Assembly (NCBI GenBank): GCA_017477555.1 | Contig: JAFUVK010000024.1 | Coordinates: 1-35,978 of the forward strand | Origin: Muribaculaceae bacterium | Lineage (GTDB): Bacteria; Bacteroidota; Bacteroidia; Bacteroidales; Muribaculaceae | Reading direction: 5' to 3' | Length of the DNA: 35,978 bases | Shown: positions 23,927 to 31,547 of the stretch, piece by piece | Layout: every line of letters starts with the position of its first letter | Numbering within the stretch: position 1 is the stretch's first letter | Made by a program: the position numbers and the translations under genes | The notes under the pieces: generated by a model | Database searches by the model: none | What the model was told of the DNA's origin: nothing | Seen by the model: the letters and a program-made list of their open reading frames with translations, nothing else

Positions 23927-24514
23927 TCACTTCTTGATCACCTTGATGAGCTGAACGTCGAAAATCAGCGTCGAGTTAGGCTGTATGGGCCCCGTGCCAT
24001 GCTTGCCGTAGGCCAGATTGCTCGGGATGAACAGGCGCCACGCCGAGCCCTCGCTCATCAGCTGCAGGCCCTCGACCCAGCCGGGAATCACCTGCCCCAC
24101 GGCAAATGTAGCAGGCTCGCCTCGCTCGACCGAACTGTCGAACACTGTGCCGTCAATCAGGCGACCTGTGTAGTGAACTGTCACTGCGTCGTTGACGCCG
24201 GGCTTGGGGCCGTTGCCTTCCTTGATGATTTGATACTGCAATCCGCTGGCAGTGACGTGTATGCCCTCTTGCTTGGCATTGTTCTCGAGAAATTCGCGGC
24301 CCAGCTTCTCGTTCATCTCCGAACCCTTCGACTCCAGCTCGGTGAAGAAGTCGGTGACCACTTTCTTTGCCTCGTCGAAGGTCATTTGCTTCTCCTTGCC
24401 CTCATACACGGCTCGCAGGCCGTCGGCAAAGTCCTCGATGTTGAGCTCTTGAATGCCCGAGCCCAGAAAATTGTTGGCCATACTCAGGCCCAGTGCGTAA
24501 CTTAATTTGTCCAT
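23927..24514 (-). CDS. FKBP-type peptidyl-prolyl isomerase
   Basis: A 195-aa protein with the FKBP_N plus FKBP_C layout but no signal peptide or lipobox from the chosen start, so probably cytoplasmic. The N-terminal helical part is MDKLSYALGLSMANNFLGSG ... DFFTELESKGSEMNEKLG. The catalytic domain runs from about 87 (TASGLQYQIIKEGNGPKPG, VTVHYTGRLIDGTVFDSSVE, FAVGQVIPGWVEGLQLMSEG, LFIPSNLAYGKHG, LIFDVQLIKV). The ATG at 24514 gives the family's usual beginning (MDKLSYALG); the frame extends to 24544, but that adds a non-typical leader. A TACCTTTG -7 box (24608-24601) sits in the 45-bp repeat upstream. Confidence 0.93.
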   Translation of the reverse strand: MDKLSYALGLSMANNFLGSGIQELNIEDFADGLRAVYEGKEKQMTFDEAKKVVTDFFTELESKGSEMNEKLGREFLENNAKQEGIHVTASGLQYQIIKEGNGPKPGVNDAVTVHYTGRLIDGTVFDSSVERGEPATFAVGQVIPGWVEGLQLMSEGSAWRLFIPSNLAYGKHGTGPIQPNSTLIFDVQLIKVIKK

Positions 24515-24594
24515 TATTGCTCGTTTGGGTGCGCTGCGCAACATGCGCAGTGCACAATGTTTCTATTGTCCACATGTTGTGGCACGTACAAAAA

Positions 24595-24639
24595 TTCTTG
24601 CAAAGGTAATGGTTTTTCTTGGTTCAGATTTGTTTTTGT
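24595..24639. repeat. 45-bp direct repeat flanking the DUF1016 gene, left copy
   Basis: Identical over 45 bp to 25919-25963 in the same orientation. Begins TTCTTGCAAAGGTAATGG. Its reverse strand carries TACCTTTG, a -7 promoter box for the FKBP gene. Confidence 0.95.
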
Positions 24640-24708
24640 CGGTAAAACTGTTTTAAAAAGTTTCAACAGATGATTTTGCAGCAGTTCAATGGTTCAATGT
24701 ACTTTTCC

Positions 24709-25899
24709 TCAATTCGATTGCTTTTTGCCTCCACGGCTAAGGAAATCGCAAAATTCGACAAGACTCCGCTGGATGACTCCGCCGACCTGCAACTGTTCCT
24801 TGTATAAAGCAACCATTGTCGGTGACATGCTTCGGTTCATGGCAAAACGCACCACTTCCATATCAGCCTCCTTACAAAGCAGGATGCCTATGGATGGATT
24901 CTCGTTTGAACGTCTTTCTTCCTGATCGAGTGCCTCGAGATAGAACTCTAGCTGGCCCAAGTCTTTAGGATGAAATTCAGCAGTTTTTAATTCGATAGCC
25001 ACCAGGCACTGTAGCAACCTATGATAAAAGAGCAGGTCAATCTTGAACGTTTTTGAGCCAACGGTCACACAATACTCCTCGTCAACAAACAGGAAGTCCT
25101 TGCCCAATTCGAGTATAAAATCGCGCATATGTGCCACAATAGATTTACGCAATTTGGTCTCTTTGTAGTGAAGAGGTAGCCCAAACATCTCAAGGTAGAC
25201 CGTGTCCTTAAACAATAGGCTTGCTTGGGGATACTGCTTAAGCAGAGCTCCCGACTGGGAGTCTTTTGCTCCAAGGATTGAAGCCATCGCATCGGTCTTT
25301 AATGCCCGTTGCAATTCTTTGTATTCGAGCTGTTCATGCGCTGCATAGAGCATATAGAAAAGCCGTTGCTCGTCGTTCTTGCACTGGCTCATAATCAACT
25401 GGTGATTACTCCAGCCTGTAGCCAACAACACTGTTGGCATTTGTGTCAATTCAATCGGCACAAACGATTCTTGTGGACTTTGTGCCAATTCGTTTGGCAC
25501 AAAATCAATGACATTGCCTCTGGCACGCTTGCTCATCTGCCTGAGTGGGTAGTCCTCCAAGCCATAGGATTTCACCAGATTGACAAATGTTGAAGCAGAG
25601 TACGTCCGGTAAAATCTCACCATCTTGTAGATGGTTCTATAGCTCCAGCCTTTAGCACTAGGATTGCGCATTCTCAAAAAGTCGGCCAAAAGACGAACAA
25701 CACCATCACCCCATACTGCCTGCTCGATTTTGTTGTGCACAAATGAGCCAACTTCCCAAATCATGCATAGCGACTCGTTGTGCACAGTGGACATCGCTCT
25801 GGTTCGGTGATGCGCAATGATTCTGCAAACTGCTTCAAAATCATTGTTGTATTGCTGATTGAGAATGGCAACGTCTTCTTGAGGGGTGGTGGCTGACAT
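24709..25899 (-). CDS. DUF1016-family PDDEXK nuclease (YhcG-like)
   Basis: A 396-aa protein with the N-terminal DUF1016 helical domain (about 20-125, IAHHRTRAMSTVHNESLCMI, SYRTIYKMVRFYRTY) and a C-terminal PDDEXK nuclease domain (about 230-370). The active-site residues appear as D288 in FKIDLLFYHRL and E303-L-K305 in LVAIELKTAEF. Family members are common in gut bacteria, often near restriction-modification or mobile DNA, and the role is not settled. Residues 133-157 hold a small internal duplication (VPNELAQSP / VPIELTQMP). The gene and its spacers (1324 bp) are exactly framed by 45-bp direct repeats, and base composition is lower in GC than its neighbours. Both suggest acquisition. No partner methylase, specificity subunit or antitoxin is seen. 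Confidence 0.9.
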   Translation of the reverse strand: MSATTPQEDVAILNQQYNNDFEAVCRIIAHHRTRAMSTVHNESLCMIWEVGSFVHNKIEQAVWGDGVVRLLADFLRMRNPSAKGWSYRTIYKMVRFYRTYSASTFVNLVKSYGLEDYPLRQMSKRARGNVIDFVPNELAQSPQESFVPIELTQMPTVLLATGWSNHQLIMSQCKNDEQRLFYMLYAAHEQLEYKELQRALKTDAMASILGAKDSQSGALLKQYPQASLLFKDTVYLEMFGLPLHYKETKLRKSIVAHMRDFILELGKDFLFVDEEYCVTVGSKTFKIDLLFYHRLLQCLVAIELKTAEFHPKDLGQLEFYLEALDQEERRSNENPSIGILLCKEADMEVVRFAMNRSMSPTMVALYKEQLQVGGVIQRSLVEFCDFLSRGGKKQSN

Positions 25900-25918
25900 A
25901 ATACCTTGTATATAAAAC

Positions 25919-25963
25919 TTCTTGCAAAGGTAATGGTTTTTCTTGGTTCAGATTTGTTTTTGT
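25919..25963. repeat. 45-bp direct repeat flanking the DUF1016 gene, right copy
   Basis: Exact duplicate of 24595-24639. The reverse strand offers TACCTTTG as a -7 box for the DUF1016 gene. Its right end supplies the TTTG -33 box of the sirtuin promoter. Confidence 0.95.
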
Positions 25964-25984
25964 GAACAAAAAATTGTAACTTTG
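25953..25984 (+). promoter_or_regulatory. Promoter of the sirtuin gene
   Basis: -33 box TTTG (25953-25956), 20-bp spacer, -7 box TAACTTTG (25977-25984), then 29 bp to the ATG at 26014. Confidence 0.7.
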
Positions 25985-26013
25985 CTTGGTTAAACTTATA
26001 AACAGCAACGAAG

Positions 26014-26715
26014 ATGAAAAAATTAGTGGTATCGACAGGAGCCGGCATCAGTGCCGAGAGTGGAATGATGACCTATCGCGACGCGGGAGGATTGTGGGAC
26101 AACTATCCCGTGATGGAGGTGGCCAGTGCCGAAGGATTTGCGGCCAACCCAAAGCTCATCCACGAGTTCTATAGCAACATGCGCAAGAAGATGACTGCCG
26201 GAGTGAAGCCCAATGCGGCACACTGCGGACTGGTGGACCTGGAGAAGGACTTCGATGTGCACGTCATCACACAAAATGTCGATGACCTGCACGAGCGAGC
26301 CGGCTCGAAAAATGTGCTGCACCTGCATGGCGAACTGATGAAGGTTCGCTCGATGCGACACCCCGAGCGGGTATATGCCCTGCCGTGCGACCAGCTCACC
26401 GACAAGGGGCTGGAGACCACTGTCGACACACGCGACCCCTACGGCGACGCCGTGCGTCCGCACATCGTGTTCTTTGGCGAGAGTGTGCCCAACTTTGAGC
26501 CGGCATGCCACCTGGTGCAGCAGGCCGACATCCTGGTCATCATAGGCACCTCGCTGGTGGTTTATCCTGCAGCGGCGCTGTTGCAGTATGCCCGGCAAGG
26601 TACACCTATCTATTATATTGACCCCAACCCGGCTTCGGTGCCATCGTGGGTGACAGTAATTCCCAAGAAGGCCACCGAGGGCGTGGCCGACCTCATCGCG
26701 CTGCTGCGGCAGTAG
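26014..26715 (+). CDS. cobB: Sirtuin, NAD-dependent protein deacylase (SIR2/CobB, class III-like)
   Basis: A 233-aa enzyme that removes acyl groups from lysines using NAD, releasing nicotinamide and O-acyl-ADP-ribose. Motifs are VVSTGAGISAES (6-17), TYRDAGGLW (20-28), the NAD-binding TQNVDDLHERAG (86-97), catalytic H105 in LHLHGE, RPHIVFFGE, and GTSLVVYPAA. Between the catalytic His and RPHIVFFGE only one Cys remains, so the zinc-binding four-cysteine site is absent, as in some short Bacteroidetes sirtuins. At the place where E. coli CobB and human SIRT5 have YxxR (Arg reads the acid group of succinyl-lysine), this protein has Y53-S-N-M56-R57, so Met stands at the Arg position. The gene has its own promoter and ends convergent with pyrI. 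Confidence 0.93.
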   Translation: MKKLVVSTGAGISAESGMMTYRDAGGLWDNYPVMEVASAEGFAANPKLIHEFYSNMRKKMTAGVKPNAAHCGLVDLEKDFDVHVITQNVDDLHERAGSKNVLHLHGELMKVRSMRHPERVYALPCDQLTDKGLETTVDTRDPYGDAVRPHIVFFGESVPNFEPACHLVQQADILVIIGTSLVVYPAAALLQYARQGTPIYYIDPNPASVPSWVTVIPKKATEGVADLIALLRQ

Positions 26716-26740
26716 CCACAGGCTTCGCACCAGACCCCAT

Positions 26741-26778
26741 CAAAAAAACGTCCGCTCCACTGTGCGTGGGGCGGACGT
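26741..26778 (-). terminator. Rho-independent terminator of pyrBI
   Basis: On the minus strand ACGTCCGC / GCGGACGT (with inner CCAC/GTGG pairing) is followed by seven T residues. It lies 26 bp after the pyrI stop and also separates the convergent sirtuin gene. Confidence 0.92.
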
Positions 26779-26804
26779 TGTGGTGCTGGCGTGTTGCGAG
26801 TGTC

Positions 26805-27272
26805 TCACTTGAGGGTGATGTCCTGCTGGGCGACCGGGCGCTCGCAGTAGTGGCAGCGCAGCGTTGTGTGCTCGCGGTCGATGACGTGGAAGTGCGTGCG
26901 CATCGGCTCGTTGTTGGTGATGCACTTGGGGTTGTTGCACTTCACGATGTCGATCAGGTCGTCGGGCAGGGTGACGTGGAGCTTCTCGACCACCTCATAA
27001 TCGCGAATGATGTTGACCACCACATTGGGGGCGATGACGGCGATGCGGTTCAGCGTCTCCTCGGGGAAGAACAGGTCGGCGACCTTGATGATGCCCTTCT
27101 TGCCCATGCGGCCACTCGACAGGTTGTTGCCGATGGTGACACTGACGTCGGTCAGGTCTTTCAGCCCCAGCAGATCCACGACCTTAAACAGCGACTCGGT
27201 GGGGATATGGTCGATCACAGTGCCGTTCTGCAAGGCGGCCACTGCGAGTTCTTTCTTTTCTTTGTTAACCAT
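26805..27272 (-). CDS. pyrI: Aspartate carbamoyltransferase regulatory chain
   Basis: A 155-aa regulatory subunit that binds nucleotides and holds the catalytic PyrB trimers together in the aspartate transcarbamylase holoenzyme. It has the N-terminal allosteric domain ([40 protein letters not shown]) and the C-terminal zinc domain with C112-x4-C117 and C140-x2-C143. The length is normal. It follows pyrB by 68 bp, in an AT-rich spacer with ATTG heptamer repeats, so the pair is an operon. A strong terminator lies beyond it. Confidence 0.97.
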   Translation of the reverse strand: MVNKEKKELAVAALQNGTVIDHIPTESLFKVVDLLGLKDLTDVSVTIGNNLSSGRMGKKGIIKVADLFFPEETLNRIAVIAPNVVVNIIRDYEVVEKLHVTLPDDLIDIVKCNNPKCITNNEPMRTHFHVIDREHTTLRCHYCERPVAQQDITLK

Positions 27273-27340
27273 CTCTTTGATATAATTGAAAATTGAAAAT
27301 TGTGAATTGAGAATTTCTGCCGCACAAATTGTGCATCACA

Positions 27341-28249
27341 TTAGAGGTCGAGGGCGCGGCAGATGAGCGCCTGGCGGGCATAGAGGCCGTTCAGGGCTTG
27401 CTCGAAGTAGTAGGCCTGGGGCGTGTCGTCCACGTCCTGTGCGATTTCGGTGACGCGGGGCAGTGGGTGCAGCACGCGCATGTTGGGCTTGCATCCGGTG
27501 AGCATGCTCGCCGTGAGTGTATACACGTTCTTCACGCGCTCATACTCCATCAGGTCGCTGAAGCGCTCGCGTTGCACGCGGGTCATGTACAGGATGTCGG
27601 TCTGGTTGATGATCTCGGGGCTGAAGTCGCGGGTTTCCTCATACTCGATTCCCCACTGCTGGCAGTAGAGCTTGTACTGCTCGGGCATGCGAAGCTCGTC
27701 GCAGGCCACAAACTTAAACCGCGGGTGGAAGTGATGCATCGCCTCGAGCAGCGAGTGTACTGTGCGGCCATACTTCAGGTCGCCCACCATGGTGATGGTC
27801 AGGTTCTCGAGTGTGCCTTGCGTCTGATAGATGGTGTACAGGTCGAGCATCGTCTGTGTGGGATGCTGGTTGCTGCCGTCGCCGGCGTTGATGATGGGCA
27901 CCGAGGCAATCTCGTTGGCATAGCGGGCAGCGCCCTCCAGGTAGTGGCGCATCACAATCAGGTCGGCATAGTTGCTCACCATCATGATGGTGTCCTTGAG
28001 GCTTTCGCCTTTGGCCTGGCTGCTGCTCTTGGGGTCGCTGAATCCGATTACGCGTCCACCCAGCCGATTGACCGCCGTTTCAAAACTAAGGCGGGTTCTG
28101 GTTGAGGGCTCAAAGAATAATGAGGCCACCACCTTACCCGCCAGGATGCGTTGGTTTGGGTTCTTTTCGAACTCCTGCGCCCGCTTGAGGAGCGCCAGAA
28201 TCTCGTCCTTACTCAAGTCGGAGATTGAGATTAAGCTGTGTTTGTCCAT
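27341..28249 (-). CDS. pyrB: Aspartate carbamoyltransferase catalytic chain
   Basis: A 302-aa enzyme of pyrimidine synthesis making carbamoyl-aspartate from carbamoyl phosphate and aspartate. Signatures are the carbamoyl-phosphate loop [13 protein letters not shown] (residues 45-57), [12 protein letters not shown] (the 80s loop with the catalytic Ser/Lys), the [12 protein letters not shown] block, the 240s-type loop ([12 protein letters not shown]), and [14 protein letters not shown] near the end. The length and start are typical of the E. coli-like class that pairs with PyrI. It has its own promoter upstream and is read away from the ornithine aminotransferase gene. Confidence 0.98.
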   Translation of the reverse strand: MDKHSLISISDLSKDEILALLKRAQEFEKNPNQRILAGKVVASLFFEPSTRTRLSFETAVNRLGGRVIGFSDPKSSSQAKGESLKDTIMMVSNYADLIVMRHYLEGAARYANEIASVPIINAGDGSNQHPTQTMLDLYTIYQTQGTLENLTITMVGDLKYGRTVHSLLEAMHHFHPRFKFVACDELRMPEQYKLYCQQWGIEYEETRDFSPEIINQTDILYMTRVQRERFSDLMEYERVKNVYTLTASMLTGCKPNMRVLHPLPRVTEIAQDVDDTPQAYYFEQALNGLYARQALICRALDL

Positions 28250-28272
28250 ACGATAATTTATTTATCGGGATG

Positions 28273-28303
28273 CAAAGGTAATGTCATTCGGCACGACTGG
28301 CAA
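28273..28303 (-). promoter_or_regulatory. Promoter of pyrBI
   Basis: On the minus strand the -7 box TACCTTTG (28280-28273) has TTG at 28303-28301, 20 bp upstream. The ATG lies 23 bp downstream of the -7 box. Confidence 0.6.
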
Positions 28304-28506
28304 CACCCGAAATCAAAAAAAATGCTAACAGAGCTATTTCTCTGAAATCATGCCCCAAGTGTCAAAAAATAGTCGTAACTTTGCACTTTCTCCCTCTGAA
28401 CATGCTAAACTGTCGCTAACACGGTGTTATCGCCTCGTAATGGGTAAAAATGACATCGAGCATGAAATTTTTTGTCACTTTTGTTAGTTTTGTCACGGAA
28501 AAAATG

Positions 28507-28514
28507 TAATTTTG
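28507..28514 (+). promoter_or_regulatory. -7 promoter box of the ornithine aminotransferase gene
   Basis: TAATTTTG lies 34 bp before the ATG. TTTG boxes occur 14 and 23 bp upstream, neither at the best spacing. Confidence 0.5.
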
Positions 28515-28548
28515 CCACACAAACGATTCTAATCTTATTATTAACACT

Positions 28549-29823
28549 ATGGCAACAACTAAAAAGACTAAACCAGAAACTAAAACAACCAAGCGAGTAC
28601 AGACCGAGAGCAAGCGACTCATGGCGCTAGAGAACCGCTATGGCGCGCACAACTATCACCCACTGCCTGTGGTGCTGCACCGCGGCGAGGGAATCTATGT
28701 GTGGGATGTGGAGGGTAAGAAATACTTCGACTTCCTCTCGTCCTACTCGGCAGTGAACCAGGGACACTGCCACCCCCGCATCGTCAAGGCACTCAAGGAT
28801 CAGGCCGATACGCTCTGCCTCACTTCGCGCGCGTTCTATAATGACGCGTTCTGTGAGTACGAGAAATTCATACACCAGTACTTCGGCTACGACAAGGTGT
28901 TGCCCATGAACACCGGAGCCGAGGCCGTAGAGACCGCGCTAAAGCTGGCACGGCGTTGGGGTACGGTCAAGAAGGGCATCGAGAACGACAAGGTGAAAAT
29001 CATCTGCTGCGAGGGTAACTTCCACGGACGCACGGTCACGGTCATCACCATGAGCAACGACCCAAGCTCGTATGCCGACTACGGACCGCTCACACCGGGT
29101 TTCATCCGCATCCCCTATAACGACCCCAAGGCACTCGAGGAGGCACTCGACAAGTATGGCGACGAGGTGGCCGCCTTTATCGCCGAGCCCATTCAGGGCG
29201 AGGCCGGCGTGTTTGTGCCCGACGACGGATATCTGAAGAAGTGCTACGACCTCTGCCACAAGCACAACGTGCTCTTTATCGCCGATGAGGTGCAGACGGG
29301 CATCGCGCGCACCGGCAAGATGCTGTGCAGCGAGCACGATGGCATACGCCCCGACATCGTCATCCTGGGCAAGGCACTGGGTGGCGGCGTGTTGCCCGTG
29401 TCGGCTTGCTTGGCCGATGACGACATCATGCTCAACATCAAGCCCGGCGAGCACGGCTCGACCTTCGGCGGATTCCCGCTGGCCGCACGCGTGGCGGTTG
29501 AGGCACTGAAGGTGGTCAAGGATGAGCGACTGGTGCAGAACGCCGAGAAGATGGGCAAAATCTTCCGCACTGAAATCAAGAAGCTCAACTCGCCGTTCAT
29601 CGTCGAGGTGCGCGGACGCGGACTGCTCAATGCCATCGTCACCAAGCCCATCGGCAAGAAGACCGCATGGGACATCTGCTTGAAGATGATGGAGAACGGG
29701 CTGCTGGCAAAGCCCACCCACGACGACATCATCCGCTTCGCACCGCCGTTGTGCATCAACAAGAAGGAACTGATGGAAGCCATCGGCATCATCAAACGCT
29801 CGTTTGAGGAGATGGCACGATAA
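28549..29823 (+). CDS. rocD: Ornithine--oxo-acid aminotransferase
   Basis: A 424-aa PLP enzyme (class III aminotransferase) converting ornithine and 2-oxoglutarate to glutamate semialdehyde and glutamate, linking arginine and proline metabolism. Signatures are [20 protein letters not shown] (58-77), [27 protein letters not shown], the PLP-contacting Asp in [14 protein letters not shown] (D246), and the Schiff-base Lys in [10 protein letters not shown] (K275). The first 20 or so residues ([15 protein letters not shown]...) are a Lys/Thr-rich extension not usual in the family, whose conserved part begins near [19 protein letters not shown] 28625 (M25) is a possible alternative start, but the promoter spacing favours 28549. 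A hairpin terminator follows. Confidence 0.96.
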   Translation: MATTKKTKPETKTTKRVQTESKRLMALENRYGAHNYHPLPVVLHRGEGIYVWDVEGKKYFDFLSSYSAVNQGHCHPRIVKALKDQADTLCLTSRAFYNDAFCEYEKFIHQYFGYDKVLPMNTGAEAVETALKLARRWGTVKKGIENDKVKIICCEGNFHGRTVTVITMSNDPSSYADYGPLTPGFIRIPYNDPKALEEALDKYGDEVAAFIAEPIQGEAGVFVPDDGYLKKCYDLCHKHNVLFIADEVQTGIARTGKMLCSEHDGIRPDIVILGKALGGGVLPVSACLADDDIMLNIKPGEHGSTFGGFPLAARVAVEALKVVKDERLVQNAEKMGKIFRTEIKKLNSPFIVEVRGRGLLNAIVTKPIGKKTAWDICLKMMENGLLAKPTHDDIIRFAPPLCINKKELMEAIGIIKRSFEEMAR

Positions 29824-29848
29824 GGCACCGTCAGCAACCACTGGATCA

Positions 29849-29880
29849 TCGGCCCCGGCTCATCACGAGCTCGGGGCCGA
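29849..29880 (+). terminator. Likely terminator of rocD
   Basis: TCGGCCCCG-GCTC pairs with GAGC-T-CGGGGCCGA (one bulged base), loop ATCAC. The T-run after it is weak (ATTCGTTAAT). Confidence 0.65.
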
Positions 29881-29926
29881 ATTCGTTAATCGCCATCAAA
29901 AAATGAATTTGATGTACTCTGCTGCT

Positions 29927-29946
29927 AGTACAGCGATCGCTGTACT
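29927..29946. promoter_or_regulatory. 20-bp perfect palindrome upstream of hydG (candidate operator)
   Basis: AGTACAGCGATCGCTGTACT is its own reverse complement. It sits about 80 bp upstream of the hydG -33 box, in an otherwise gene-free 308-bp spacer. No T-run follows, so a terminator is unlikely. Confidence 0.5.
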
Positions 29947-30024
29947 GGGTACGCTTCTAGATGGTGACCAAAGTTTTGTTCCCAAAAATTCAAGGGGGCT
30001 GTGAGGTTTTTTTTGTTTTTTTAT

Positions 30025-30055
30025 TTTGCAGGGCAATAGCTTTGTTGTAATTTTG
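30025..30055 (+). promoter_or_regulatory. Promoter of hydG-hydF
   Basis: -33 TTTG (30025-30028), 19-bp spacer, -7 TAATTTTG (30048-30055). This leaves a leader of about 70 nt before the ATG at 30132. Confidence 0.75.
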
Positions 30056-30131
30056 CGGCAATAAAACACCAACTAATGACTATTTAACAAGAATTGAAAC
30101 GCTCAATTCTCAACTGCTAACGCTTATAACA

Positions 30132-31547
30132 ATGTATAACCCCAAGTCAGCGCACGCCGAGGAGTTTATCGACGATGCCGAGATTCGTGAAACCCTGGAT
30201 TATGCGGCCGCCAACCGCAGCAATCGTGCCCTAATAGAGGAAATCATCAACAAGGCTGCGCAGTGCCACGGACTGACCCACCGCGAGGCGGCCGTGCTGC
30301 TCGAGTGCGCTCAACCCGACCAAGTGGAGCAATACATGGAGCTGGCGCGCGAGCTCAAGCAGCGACTTTATGGCAACCGCATCGTGCTGTTTGCGCCGCT
30401 ATACTTGTCCAACTATTGCGTCAACGGCTGTGTCTATTGCCCCTACCATGGCAAGAACCATACCATCCCGCGCAAGAAGCTGACACAGGACGAGATACGC
30501 CAGGAAGTGATTGCCCTGCAAAAGATGGGGCACAAGCGACTGGCCGTTGAGGCCGGCGAACATCCGGTCTATAACCCGCTCGACTATATCATCGACTCTA
30601 TCAAGACTATCTACGACACGCGTGTGGGCAACGGTGCCATACGCCGAGTCAATGTCAACATCGCAGCCACCGACGTCGACAGTTACCGTCGCCTGCATGA
30701 GGCGGGCATAGGTACTTACATCCTGTTTCAGGAAACCTATAACAAAGCCAACTACGAAGCCCTGCATCCCACAGGTCCGAAGAGCAATTATTGCTACCAC
30801 ACCGAGGCGATGGACCGTGCCATGCAGGGAGGATGCGACGATGTGGGCATAGGCGTCCTCTACGGGTTGACCACCTATCGCTACGACTTGGTGGGACTGC
30901 TCATGCATGCCGAGCACCTCGAGGCGCGCTTCGGCGTGGGGCCGCACACCATCAGTGTGCCTCGCATCTGCCCGGCCGACGACATCTCGCTCGAGGACTT
31001 CCCCGATGTGCTGCCCGACGATATCTTCTGTCGCATCGTGGCCATCATACGCCTGGCGGCTCCCTACACCGGCATGATCATCTCCACACGCGAGAGCAAG
31101 CGGGTGCGGGAGCGAGTGCTCGAGCTGGGCATATCGCAAATCAGCGGAGGGTCGCGAACCAGTGTGGGCGGCTACACCACCGAGGAGCGACACGACGAGA
31201 CGGCACAGTTCGACGTCAGCGACCAGCGAACCCTCGACGAGGTCATTGCCTGGCTGCTCGACATCGACATGATGCCCAGTTTCTGCACGGCATGCTATCG
31301 CGAGGGGCGCACAGGCGACCGATTCATGACGCTGGTAAAGGCCGGAAAAATCAGTCACTGTTGCACACCCAACGCCATGCTCACCCTCAAGGAGTACCTG
31401 GAGGACTATGCCTCGCCCGCCACACGGGCCAAGGGCGAGGCAATGATTGCGCGCGAACTGCAACTGCTGCCCAATGAGCGCATCCGCGACCTGGCGGCAC
31501 GACGGCTTAACGACATCGCCAATGGACAACGAGACTTCCGGTTTTAA
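30132..31547 (+). CDS. hydG: [FeFe]-hydrogenase H-cluster radical SAM maturase HydG (tyrosine lyase)
   Basis: A 471-aa radical SAM enzyme that splits tyrosine into p-cresol, CO and cyanide, the diatomic ligands of the H-cluster. The radical SAM motif is C96-VNG-C100-VY-C103 (NYCVNGCVYCPYHGKN), preceded by the family block IVLFAPLYLSNYC. The C-terminal domain keeps the cysteines of the second [4Fe-4S] cluster (SFCTACYREGRTGDRFM...). AVEAGEHPVYNPLDY and SQISGGSRTSVGGY are characteristic of HydG rather than ThiH. Its 3' end overlaps hydF by 26 bp. The third maturase gene, hydE, and the hydrogenase itself are not in the window. Confidence 0.97.
   Translation: MYNPKSAHAEEFIDDAEIRETLDYAAANRSNRALIEEIINKAAQCHGLTHREAAVLLECAQPDQVEQYMELARELKQRLYGNRIVLFAPLYLSNYCVNGCVYCPYHGKNHTIPRKKLTQDEIRQEVIALQKMGHKRLAVEAGEHPVYNPLDYIIDSIKTIYDTRVGNGAIRRVNVNIAATDVDSYRRLHEAGIGTYILFQETYNKANYEALHPTGPKSNYCYHTEAMDRAMQGGCDDVGIGVLYGLTTYRYDLVGLLMHAEHLEARFGVGPHTISVPRICPADDISLEDFPDVLPDDIFCRIVAIIRLAAPYTGMIISTRESKRVRERVLELGISQISGGSRTSVGGYTTEERHDETAQFDVSDQRTLDEVIAWLLDIDMMPSFCTACYREGRTGDRFMTLVKAGKISHCCTPNAMLTLKEYLEDYASPATRAKGEAMIARELQLLPNERIRDLAARRLNDIANGQRDFRF

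Noticed and set aside
28939-29841. 300-codon frame antisense to rocD
   Set aside because: rocD is certain from its PLP motifs; the antisense product is low-complexity.
29933-29940. GCGATCGC octamer considered as a cyanobacterial HIP1 site
   Set aside because: It occurs as the centre of a longer palindrome, and everything else points to Bacteroidales.
29804-30004. 66-codon frame after rocD
   Set aside because: It overlaps the end of rocD, the terminator and the palindrome, and has no homology-like features.
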